Assembly: GCA_905250075.1 (NCBI GenBank)
Contig: CAJNOP010000003.1
Coordinates: 3,452,833 to 3,516,832, forward strand
Direction of reading: 5' to 3'
Origin: Rotaria sp. Silwood1
Lineage: Eukaryota > Rotifera > Eurotatoria > Philodinida > Philodinidae
DNA length: 64,000 bases
Shown: piece by piece, positions 34,973-46,935 of the stretch
How the letters are laid out: each line of letters starts with the position of its first letter
Numbering within the stretch: the first letter of the stretch is position 1
Notes under the pieces: generated by a model
The model's input: only the letters and a program-made list of their open reading frames with translations
Told to the model about the DNA's origin: nothing
Database searches by the model: none
Program-made: the position numbers and the translations under genes

Positions 34973-37900
34973 TCAAAGAGTATCCATTGCTGGGAAAGGC
35001 TTAGGTACAATTGCATTTGTAGGAAAAACAGAATTTGCCGATGGTAAACAAACTCTTTATTTTTGTTTGATACATTGTATTAAACATATTTTTATAGGTG
35101 AATGGATCGGTGTTGTTCTCGATGAACCAAAAGGTAAAAATAATGGCACTGTACAGAAGAAAGGTATTGTTTTTAAATTTATTCTCTATCATATTTGAAT
35201 AATAAATACTAATTTTAGATGGAACAATCGTTTCATATTTTTCATGTAATGAGAATCATGGTCTTTATGTTCGAGCTGGACAAATTGAATCTGTTATTAG
35301 TGATTCTCAAACAAATCTTCCACGATCAGCTTCTAGCCATTCAGTTAAATCTCAAGCAAGTAGTACAGGAAATATTCCAATACCAACAACACCTGGAATC
35401 CCAGCAAAATCATCTGGTTTACCATCAAAGCAAAGTGGACTTCGAGCACCAACATCGCATACATCTATACGACCTGCAGGTATATTATAATTAAAGAGAT
35501 AGAAAAGACATTCTTTCATAAGCAGATGATAGAAAACTTTTAACATTTGTCTTATCATCAATTAGGAATTGATATTGATGACGATTCAACAGGTAATAAA
35601 ATGGCGGCTAGTTTTTACTTTATGCATGACACTTTTTTTTTCTTCTGTCAGTGCTAAACAATCAAGATTTTACAACTAGTCATGTAATGAAATTATTTAA
35701 AAATATTTGAAGGAATTCTTTAGAATATGTTATAAAATTTTAATTTGTATCAAAGAATCGTTCGGGAACAATTGTTTTCTTGTTTATGCTATGTCTCTTT
35801 TTTGTAATTTAATTCATGGTTATGGTTAATATAACTTTATCCTAATCTATTCTGATTTAATATTATATTTATCATTATTATTATTTGTGTTTTTTTTCTT
35901 GAAGGCCTTACTCGATCAACACAATCATCAAATGAGATTACTAAAATAGCCACAAATGAAAGAATATCGCCACCTAAAGAAGAAATTAAACCACCTAAAG
36001 AAGAAATTAAACGACCTAAAGAAGAAATTAAACCACCTAAAGAAGAAATTAAACCACCTAAAGAAGAAATTAAACCACCTCCAGTAGCTGTACTCCAACC
36101 TAAACCCACAATACCAGTGGTAATATATATGTATCCTTGTTATTCAACTTTTGTAGCAAAAGAAGAATAAAAACAAAACGTTAATTTAACTTTTTCAAAA
36201 ATAATTGTTTGACTCGACATGTAATTTATCGGCATCGCAGTCTACAGTAGGAGAAGATTTTCAACTGATCAATTGTTATCTTACCGATTGCCGATTATTG
36301 GTCATGCTGGCTCCTCATATGACCACAGAAAATTCTCTTAATTATCTCTATGTTAATTTTCTAGAAAACCAGCATAATCGATAATTTGCAATCGGTAAGA
36401 AAGTGATGGATCAATTGACAACATTTTGTTACTCAAATTTAAAATACTAATATTTTCATTTGGTTGATTTCAAAGAGTAAAAACATGTCATATATAATTT
36501 AGCCATCACCAGCACCTTTAACTCAATCAACTAATATTCAACAAAGTTCAATCTCTGATTTATCTGAATCTCAAGAATTAATCAATAATCTCAAAACTAA
36601 AATAACAGATCAAGAAGAACAAATTCAAACATTAATAAAAAAACGTCGCGATGATGTTGAAAAACTTAAAGAATTTGAACGTACTAAAATTCAACTTGAT
36701 CAAGTATATCTATAAAATATTTATTTCTGATATAAAAATACATTATATATATATATATATTTAGTTACAATCATATAAACGTGAAGCACAAGAACGTATG
36801 AAAGAATTAAATGATAAATTACAACAACAAGAAAATGAACTTAAAGATACACGCGATAAATTTGCTGCTTATCGTGATGAAATGAATGATACTGAAGAAC
36901 GAATCGAATCACTTACACTCGATCTTGAAATGGCTGAAGAAAAAGTAAGTTTAATTTTTCTTTTACTATTGTTGCAACTTTATCGCATTATGAATCTTCT
37001 TTGATTGCATAGCTTGAAACTGTAACGTCAGAAAATACAACATTAAAAGAAAAAATTGAAGAAGTTCAATTAGAATTAGATGTTATTAAAGGTGAAATAC
37101 AATTAAATGGACCTAATCAAGTAGCAAATGGAATACAAAAAAAAATTGATGATGAACGAACAATTAAATTGGAACAAGCATTAATTAAGTAAAAGTTTCT
37201 AAGCTTTTTTTTCTTTCGAAATTATTCAATAACTTTTTTCTATTTAGATTACGTGATTTATCATTAACAAAACAAGCTGAAAATGATATATTAAAAAAAC
37301 AATCCGAAACATTAGAACATAAAGTTAAAGTATTAACAAAAGAGAATGAAAATGCTAAAGCTGATATTACAACAATGCAAGCAACAATTGCTGATTTACA
37401 AGAACAGGTTTAATAGAAATATTTTAAGAAATTTTATTAGTTTAGTTTGAATATCTAAAAAAAAAAACATTCATTAAACTCATATTTTTAACAGAATAAT
37501 AGCGTTTCTTTGAAAGTGTACAATCGAAAATTATGTTTTAGTCTAATTTAGTTTTTCAAATAATGTTCTTTCTTCTATGCATATGAAGATAAATAGAATT
37601 TTTTATCATCTAGTTGTGAATTTTTGTCATGTCTTTACTCTTAATTTGATAATCTGATACAAAAACCTTCAAGAATAAAGAATAAAATAGAGAACTGAGC
37701 AAGTTAGTTTCCAGTTTGTTTTTCTATAGTTTATTGTTATGATTATTGATGTGCAGCATTGAATAAAAAAATTACCTCGGTGAGCAAATATATCGTTTTA
37801 GTTCAGTTGATGATATGATATATGATATTTATCAGTGACTATTTCTGTCCTGTGAGAATCGTAAGTTACTCTTAAGTAACCGCATAGCAGGTAACGAAAA

Positions 37901-40900
37901 ACTAGGGTGTTTATCAAGAAAAAGCTATTTTTCGAAAATAATGATGAAAATCAAACTTGAAAACCTCTAATCACTGATTAGACATCGGGATTCCTCGATC
38001 TCAAAAGCCCTAATTTAAGCTTTATAAAAAAAACACTGCTGTTTTCGAAAAGTAGCCTTTCCTTGGTAAGGTCGCAGAATCAGTTGCAATTAGTCAAAAA
38101 AAACGAAGAAAATCGAATGTTCGATCAATTGCGAAACTTTTGTTTTGCATTACAGCTTTCGATCGAGTAAAAAACTATCATCTTTGACATTGTGTTCTTG
38201 AAACTAGTACATTCTTCAGTGTTAGCTGATCACATAGTTAACTAGTAAATGTGATTGACCACTGTTAGTTATATTATGTTTAATATGTTAATCAAAACAA
38301 ATTTTCTTCATCTATAGGTGGATACATGTTTGGGTGCTCAACAAATGGTTGATATCTTAACAACTAAAAATCTATCACTTGAAGATCAAGTTCGAGAATT
38401 ACAAGAAACAGTTGATAATCTTGTAAGTTTATATTCATTTTATTTTAATATAAATTTTTTGTTGATTTTCGAAAGGAATCACTTTGTGACATGAACAAAG
38501 GTAAAAATAATGTATTATTTAAAAATTTAATCTATGTATTTTTTGAAATAGAAATGGAAGAACATGTCAAAGAACTTGAACATGATCTAAGAGAAAATAT
38601 TGATTTATTACAGAACCAACTTCGTGAGGTTTGAACATTTTATTTCTTTGTTTCTTTTTAATTTACCAAAGATTCATCGTTGTAGAAAGAAAGACAAATC
38701 GAACAACTTCAATATACAATTGGAGATCATGAAAGAACAATATTAAAATTTCGTGAAACTGTTAAAAATATGCAAGTAAGGTTTTTTTAATTCTTTGAAA
38801 ACATTCCTTTTATTAATTTTATTTTTCTCTTCAATAAGTTTCAAAATGAACAAACTAAAAAACAAATCGAAAAATATGATGAACAACTTAAATTCGTTGG
38901 TTCAGTACAATCAAGTGATTTTAAAGCAAAAATTGTTGAAACAAAAACTTATGGAGAAATTATTGAAGGTGAATTAAAAAAAATTGATGTACATAATTTA
39001 TCACGACATGTTCAATTATTAACAATATTTTTACCTGAACAATTTGTTAAACGTGGAGCTGATCATGATTGTATACTTGTTTTTTTACTTATACAACGAT
39101 TAATTGCAAAATGTGATTTATTAACAAATGAAATTGAAAAGAAAGTTGAAAGAATTAATCAAGTAAATTTTGATGATGTTATTAAATCACACCGTGCAGA
39201 ACAGTGGAGTTTTACGTGTAAACTTTGTTTATCATTATCAATTTTTCGAATGATTCTTAAAAAATATCTTAAGTAAATTTCTATTTTAAATCAATTGTTT
39301 TTGTTTATTATTTGAAATTTATAGAGCAATGGAAACATGTAATCCAGATACATTTCGTCTTTTAGCAAATACTTATCATGATTTATTATCATATGAAAAA
39401 TCACTCGACTTTCTTATTGAACTTTTACAAAAAGATCAAATACATGATTCAATATCATTAAGTTCTTTAGATAAAACAATAATATTTTATGAAGTAATTT
39501 ATTTTTTACTTGCTCGTTGTTTATTTGAATTAATTCGATTTCATTTTAGCATGTTTATAAAAATTATTTAAATCAAGAAAAATTTTCCATGTCAAACTAT
39601 ATGCGAGATCTAGCACGTGTTGTCTTATTAAGTAGTGATGCACTTCAAACAGATATTCAACGTATACAACTTTTACAAAAGGTAAAAAATAAAGTTTTGT
39701 CAGTAATGAAATTAAATATAGATTTTACATTGAAATATAGGAACATGGACAGGTAAAAATGCTAAATGCATGAGGGATATTTTTATTAGTAAGATGTATT
39801 GCATGAACATTGTATTGCTACTTTATTCGTTATTCAATATTATATTAGTTCTTAATTTTAACACTCAATTATAAAGTACTTGCAAATTAGAAATCTAGTT
39901 GTTTATGGGTTTTCTTGTTCTTTTTCTATCGCTTTTACAGAATCAGCGAAAAATTCTATGACGGAATATCGTTGCAAAAGTAGTCCTCAGGATGTTGTTA
40001 AGACTTGCTCTCAATAAAAAGAAAAACAGAATCGACATCTTTCATAGTCTGTAAAAGACTAGTTCAACTTGTCACAATAAAATAAATTTAGATTGAAATG
40101 GAGAGCGTCTCTATTCCAAAAATATTATACACATCATTTTATTCGAAAATCAAATTTTACTCTAAGCCATTCTAAGACACTATAAAAGGAAAAAGAATCA
40201 TGATGATGATATTTACAAGCCTTTTTATGCGATGTATTTTGAGACAAAACATTAGAAAATGAATGTTAGAAAAATAATAAAATTCTGATGAATGTGTAAG
40301 TAGCCTTTGTTGATTCAACATATTTTCAGAAATTTTATAAACTTTCATTAATTCAGACATTTATTTTCTTATGTTTTGTTTCAAAGTTGAATTCACTGGA
40401 TTCACACTTGGAAATTCCATCAATTGGTAAGAATTCCAAGTCAAACGGTGATGCTGACTGATGGCTTTAAAATGGTATTAAAAAAAACGGTTTCTTTGCA
40501 TAAATTATAATTATTTCGACATAATTCATCAATCTGAATCAAAGAAAATCATTATTGAAGATTTCATAGCTAGAATAAATTTTTTCAAATAATAGCTATT
40601 GATAAATAAAGACAAAATGATTCTACATAGATATATATATTGATTTAAATTATTATTTATTTGCTTATTTAATGCTTAAATGAAATCTACTTGAAAACAG
40701 AAACTAAATATTCCATCTTATAAATAATATTTTCTGCTTTTGTTTTACAGCCTAGTAATGATCAAAGTCCATTTGCTGCTCTTGTTCAACGTCTTGTCGA
40801 AAGTAATGAACAAATGCGAGCACAAGCAGCCAAAGTAATTAAATATTTTCTAATATGATCATTTATAATAATTTTTAATTTTTTTTCTATTAGATTAATC

Positions 40901-43900
40901 GTCTTGTATCACATGAAGATGATATGAATTATTCATTAACTCTTGATACAGATACAATATCCTCGATTGAATTAACCATTCAACATTTAGATCGTTTAGC
41001 TAAAACATTTCATGAGATATGTTCTGATTTAACAACTCAAATTTTATTACTTGCTGGTAATATTCATTACTTTGTCCCAAAGGATATATTTTTCATTTAT
41101 TATTAAGATGCTAATGAACGTATAAGTGTACAAGATATTGAAAGTATTGCATATCAGGCATGTGATAAAGTTTATAAAAAAGAAGATAGTGGTCCATATG
41201 ATAGTCTTTGGTAAATAAACAAAAAATTTTGATCTTTTTTCATACATTTAATCATATACTTTATAAAGGGATTCTATGCATGAAACTGTTTCAACATTAA
41301 AAACAATTAGTGATTCACTTGAACATGGTTTATTTGATTCAAATGAACCAAATGAAAAAGTAAATTAAAAGAAAAATAAACAAATAGAAAACAACATTAT
41401 AATTATTGATTTGTTCCTTGTTTTTAGCCTAAACAAGCAATTTATTTAATTGCTGAACAATTAAAAGCATCAATGAATGAAGCAGATTTAATTCGTAGGC
41501 GCTTAGAATTAAAAGAAGAAGAATTAATTGATCTTAAAAAAATGTTTAAATTAAAACATGATGAATTAAGTGAATTAAATATACGTTTATCATTGAATGA
41601 GAAAAGAGTTGAAAGTTTACAAAAAGAATCTGATGAAAAAGCTAATAAACTTAAACAAGTTTTAGAAGAAGCTCGAATTGATGCTGAAAAAAAAATCAAG
41701 TAAGCTAAATATTCAATATCAAAATTGTATAATGTCATACACGCTGAAGAATCATTTCATAAAAGGTCTAACATAATATGACACTTCAGAATTCGAACGA
41801 ATGTGAAATCTTTTTGGACTATATTAAACTTATGGATATTGGTCTCTTCTACATTTTAATTGTTCTTATTTTTTTAAAATGATTACGACCGACATTAAAA
41901 TAATACTAGTTAGCCCTGATATTTTGTGTCAATAGTCAATAGACACTTCAGGGTATCTAGTGCAATTCTGAAATGAAAATAATATTCCTGGGGTGAATTT
42001 TGCAATTTTCTTGAAAGAGGGTTTCAAATATCAAAAGTGACATTGGATCGTAAAAAAGCTGTGTTTAAGAAACTATTAATAGATAACAATTTAATGGCAT
42101 ATTATATGTTGAGAAATGTAAAGACTATACTGTGATAAAAAGAAAAAGTTTTCATCTATCTTCAATCAGAAGTTATTAACATTTTATGGTCTAGGAAGTT
42201 AAATATTTATATCTCATAAATCATCTAGGAAAAGAGACTTACACTTATCAAGTGAGCAGCATTCGCAATTAATAATCATCACAAACAATTTTTGATTTCC
42301 TTATCTATCAGAGTCGAAAAATAATACTCGATTGGTTAACATCTATAGGTGTATAAAGTCAATTAGAGATAGAATAAATAAACATGACCAAAAAGTCTTT
42401 GAATGTTTATTGAAAATAATTGTAGTTCTATTTCTGTGTAACAAAAAGATTTAAACAGACTATTGAAATATGAAGGTAGAAATCCTAACACCCGCAGACG
42501 TTGTTCATATGTGAACAATTTTTTTATTGCATTTCTGGAGAATTGAATACAAGGATGATGAAAAAAAAACAATCTCCCCGTGCAGCTAGATCATATTACA
42601 CAATTTAATTCCATAAAGATTGCACTAATAGATATTTTTTCCTATTACGAAAACCAGGAAAATATTTGCGAAACGAATAAGTGATCGTTTTTTATTTAAA
42701 CTTGGTAGTATTGAATGCAAATATTTTGTTGAATTTTTGAAAATTATTTTTTGAAGTTTTTGTCTAAATAAAAGATATTACATTTGGAAGATGAGGAATT
42801 TTTATGGTATATTGTTTTTGAAATTAGAAAGATTATGTTGAAAAGTAAAACATGAAATTCTTAACGTTTGATCAAATATAAAATAAACTTGGATATTAAC
42901 AGTAATGAGAGAAGCATGAAATATTTTTTCAAAATTTTTACTTAAATTTATCGATTATTTGTTCGTATAGGTATATTGCAAGATTATCCTATTGTAACAC
43001 TATTACAGCAATAATAGAAAAAATAAAATTTTTGTAAATACTAATAACATTTTCATATTTTCGAAAAGTTTAGAAGTGACTTTTTTATTCTAAGATGATG
43101 GATTATTTCATATAGTTTACTTATATTTATATAGACAATGCGAAGATGCTATAGCTGTATTACAAAATGATAATGAACAACTTGAACAAGAAAAAAGTGC
43201 ATTAAAAGAGCGTCTTAAACAATTAACAAAAACCAAACTTGTTGATGATCTTATACAGAAAAAAGTTGGTGCAACACAAAGAACATCTGGTCTACTAAGT
43301 AATTAATTATAATTTCTTTTTCTATTTCATTATCAAACTTCTTCTTAATTAAGGTCCAACAACTGATGGTGGAATTTCTCCACAACGACAATTATCATCA
43401 TCATATAGCAATGAAGGAATGATCGGATCAACAGTCAATGAACAAGAAGTACTATTTTTGTTTATTGAATGTCAAATAGATTCTATCTATCTGTCTATTT
43501 ATATTTGTTATAGATAATAGCACTTCGAAATACGATTCGTTTATTAAAAGATGAATTATGGCAATTAAAAATAACGCGTACATCAAATGAATTATCGAAA
43601 CTTCAAATACCATTAAAAGATAATAAAACTAATGAAATAGCTGATATTTATAAAAGTTCAACATTACTTTTAAATGTATGTTTAATTGATAATAGAATTT
43701 GAAAGCATAAGTTAAAATGTTTGTTCGTTTTTCACATTTTCGTAGGATTTATTTACCACAATTGCTAATTATAAGATAACAGGAGAAAATGTTGCTGTTA
43801 AACAAGAATTAATACGTTCAAAAATGAAATTAGTTGATCAAACAGCATTTAATGTAAAAACATGTTTTTATTGTTTGTTTTTCTTTCAATAATTATTAAT

Positions 43901-44193
43901 GTGCTTTTTTTAGCTTAATCATCGTCTAAATCAATGTCAAAGTAATATTCTTCCTGGTTCAATAATACAAACAACTATGAAAACATTTTCAAATCCACAG
44001 TTTTCTAAAGTTAGTATTCAAAAGAACAAAGACAAAAACTAAATTTGTATTTTTTCTAATCTTTTAGTCTCTTACACAAGATCGACAATTAGCAGCAGAA
44101 ATTCATTTACCTGGTGTTAATACTGGTGGTGAATTAGATATAACTCAAGAACAATATCGTACTATTTTGCATGAAGTTATTGGTTGTAATTAA
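34944..44193 (+). CDS. DCTN1: Dynactin subunit 1 (p150Glued)
   Basis: Twenty-eight exons join in frame to 1,297 residues (human 1,278): 34944-35043, 35098-35163, 35219-35479, 35566-35592, 35905-36119, 36503-36703, 36765-36944, 37013-37188, 37248-37407, 38318-38422, 38476-38500, 38552-38628, 38686-38775, 38839-39272, 39325-39493, 39550-39681, 39741-39752, 40751-40834, 40894-41056, 41108-41210, 41269-41359, 41428-41699, 43135-43298, 43354-43448, 43514-43675, 43746-43853, 43914-44009, 44068-44193. The CAP-Gly domain (about 1-80) has GEWIGVVLDEPKGKNNGTVQ; a Ser/Pro-rich linker with a PPKEEIK repeat follows, then a long coiled coil. The p150 core has VQLLTIFLPEQFVKRGADHD, a second coiled coil follows (about 1427-1699 of exon 22), and the C-terminus is LDITQEQYRTILHEVIG. 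It links dynein to microtubules and cargo. One 12-nt exon (39741-39752) is inferred. Confidence 0.92.
35970..36074 (+). repeat. In-frame 21-bp tandem repeat in DCTN1 (PPKEEIK x5)
   Basis: Five near-identical 21-bp units encode PPKEEIK in the linker after the CAP-Gly domain (about residues 174-208); one unit reads RPKEEIK. The units are nearly identical in DNA, so the array is recent and probably variable in length. Confidence 0.9.
36261..36422. mobile_element. Foldback MITE in a DCTN1 intron
   Basis: 'caactgatcaattg...tcttaccgattgc' at 36262-36290 and 'catgctgg' near 36302 return as reverse complements at 36370-36422 ('ccagcat', 'gcaatcggtaaga', 'gatcaattg'). The element is about 160 bp, with no coding capacity, wholly inside the intron 36120-36502. 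Confidence 0.65.
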
Positions 44194-44299
44194 TTCTATT
44201 AGTATTCTTTAAGTGACATCTTTTTTTTCTTTTCATAAAAATATTTTCCTTTGACAGCATAAGTGTAAAAAAACAAACTTCTCAAGTTTTTATAAATAT

Positions 44300-44890
44300 T
44301 TATTTTTTCTTCTTCTTTTTCTTTCCTTTTTTCTTTGTTTTGGTTTCAGGTGGTTGCGTAAACTTAAGAAAAAATTCTAAATAAAAATAAAATAAAATAA
44401 ATATTTAAAGAACAAAATGAGAATTTTTTTCTTATTTTTCATACCATTATAATCAAATAGACCAAGTTCATTTATATTAATACTTTCTTTAAATGCATTA
44501 GCTTCGATTTCATCTAATTTTTCTCCAACATTTGTTAAACTTTTTAAAATTTCATCAACTTCTAGTAAACCACGTTTTTCTGTATCGAATACTTGAAATG
44601 CAGGAATGATATCTTTATCGGTAACACTTGTTGGAATACTTAAAACAGCACGAACATAATCAGGAAATTTTAACTGATCAGTTTCTTAAGAAAAGGAAGA
44701 AAAAACATGAATTAGATATTGAAATCTTTGTATTTTTATTCGATACTTTGTGAATCAACTTCATTTATTGCTCGTTGAACATCACTTTCAATTGGATTGA
44801 AACCGATTGTACGAAGAATATTTCCGAGTAAACTGGCTTTAATAAAACCTTCATTTTTCGTATCATATGTATCAAATATATCTTTCATTC
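44300..44890 (-). CDS. EF-hand protein, EFCAB2/DRC8-like, 5' end missing
   Basis: Three exons on the minus strand (44890-44747, 44684-44445, 44376-44300) give the last 152 residues. Four degenerate EF-hands are suggested: FDTYDTKNEGFIKASLLGNI, the EVDSQKTDQLKFPDYVRAV segment, FQVFDTEKRGLLEVDEI and INELGLFDYNEFF. Most loops lack canonical ligands, so calcium binding is doubtful. The layout (ILRTIGFNP, then AFQVFDTEKRGLL) resembles EFCAB2, also called DRC8, of the axonemal nexin-dynein regulatory complex; this is a resemblance only, and a calmodulin-like protein is the alternative. The end is a very basic tail (TKTKKKGKKKKKK). The first exon must lie upstream, toward or inside the N gap at 45041-45140. 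It converges with DCTN1, 106 bp apart. Confidence 0.72.
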
Positions 44891-45040
44891 CTAAATCGTT
44901 TATTCATAATTTATGTCTTTTTTTTCTAGTATTATTGAAGTGAGTTCTTAAAATGTTATTTAAAATGCATTATATCAAGTGTACTTTATGTACGTTTTTC
45001 ATATCGATATTATCATGAAAATATTTAAAATACATAACAG

Positions 45041-45140
45041 NNNNNNNNNNNNNNNNNNNNNNNNNNNNNNNNNNNNNNNNNNNNNNNNNNNNNNNNNNNN
45101 NNNNNNNNNNNNNNNNNNNNNNNNNNNNNNNNNNNNNNNN
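45041..45140. other. Assembly gap (100 N)
   Basis: Exactly 100 N, a conventional placeholder for a scaffold gap of unknown size. It may hide the 5' exon(s) and promoter of the EF-hand gene. Confidence 0.98.
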
Positions 45141-46935
45141 ATTATTAAAATCACTGTTATCTAGGTACTATAAACCAAATGGATATATTGCATAAAACAG
45201 CCACTTGTCATGCATACGACCACTAAAATATCGGCCGTAAAGTAGTGTTCTATAACAGTGACAATATCTATGCATCAGTCTTCGTTCATTGCATACCGAT
45301 TAACTAGTTCACAAATGAACAATTGGTTCTGATATATACCTAACATTAACGCTGATTAGTAATTATAAAATAAGAATCAGTAGAACTTAGTACAGAAACA
45401 CAAATTATATAATTAGTCGGATTAAAATCGATCATCCAATGAAAACTGGAACTGATTAATATTTGGACAACAAAAATACATGTGAGCTGATTTTACATTG
45501 CAATAAGTGGTAGAATCCATATGATTTGCATAATAAACACAGATAGCTGCAAAAAAGCATTCTTATATAAGCCGAATATCAATCAGTCACGGCTGAAAAT
45601 GATTCGAATACAATTTTTCTTAACTGATGAAAAGAATCTGTCGTTAACTATGTTAAACTTTTTTTTGTGTATGAAATGCAATCATAGAGTCTATGAAGAT
45701 ATTTTATGTAAAAATAAAGATTTTGCTTAAAAGGAATGGAATATTTTTTCTCCTATTATTAATGTGAATGCTCTTAGAAATCAAGTAAACTGTAAAAATC
45801 AGACCCTTACGAAACTATTGTGCTATTTTCTATTGAAAGAGGATTAACATAAGTGTATGGTTATTTTCAGTTTTTGTTATAAAACAGAGCTTTATAAGAA
45901 GAAACATTAATTAGTTGACAACTTTGACGTTTTCAACTTTGACTTCACACTTTGGATTATATGTGTTTTTAATAAGTCTATGTGTGAGTGTTCTAGTGAT
46001 TTCTATAGTTATTTTATTATTGGTTTAAAATCGGTTTATTGCTCATTTCTTGATGCAACAGATCCACATGTCAGATTATTGTAAAATAACAGTGAAGAAA
46101 AATGTAAAGCCTGAATTTCAACGAAAATTAGTTTTGAACATAAAGTAAAGTATTCGATGCAGACTTCTGTGATTATTCTCAATATAATGTTGGCTTCCTT
46201 TGAAACTGGAGTTCTGATCATGAAAATCTCTGTATATGTACCCATTTTTATGACTTTTATGCTGTCATGTCGAAGAAATTGATTTTCTCAATAATTAAAT
46301 AATACTTTTTTCCCAAATATTCGATGGTCAAATCGAAACAACTTTAGGCGAATATTGAGGTTACCCAGACTTAATGTGTTTGATGTATTTCCACTTGAAT
46401 TGGCTTTTCTGACATTTTTTTAAAGCCTATCTTTCCTAAGTTTCACTATAAAATACTCGCCTGAATTTAAAAAGAAAAACAATATTTTTATAGATAACCA
46501 GACGAACTCTATTCAACCATTCTTCAAAATAAACTTTTATTTGTGTTTCGAATAGCCGATATTTTACAGCGATTTTGAAGATCGTTTTTTTCCTATCGCT
46601 AAAAATACTACCAATATTAAATCTATTTCTGCAATTTATTTTTATTTATTAATATCAAACACACTAAAAATCATTCCTATATAAATATAGCAATTCGAAA
46701 ATTATTTTTATTTTAACAGTATTAGATTTATGTATCTTTTATTCTATTGATATTTTTTGGTCACAATTCTATAAAAATCACATAAAGACAAGAGACGGTG
46801 GATAAAATGACAAAGCACCTGACATGCCCGACGAGATTGAAATTAGAAAAAAAGAAACTAAAAAAAATGATTGCTTCTCTAATATTCATTAATTTTATTG
46901 TTGTGTTTTTTTTTGAGCATAATAAACATCACAGT
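45141..46935. other. Intergenic stretch, no gene seen
   Basis: AT-rich sequence with only short, unrecognised open frames, between the assembly gap and the 3' end of RCE1. Confidence 0.5.
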
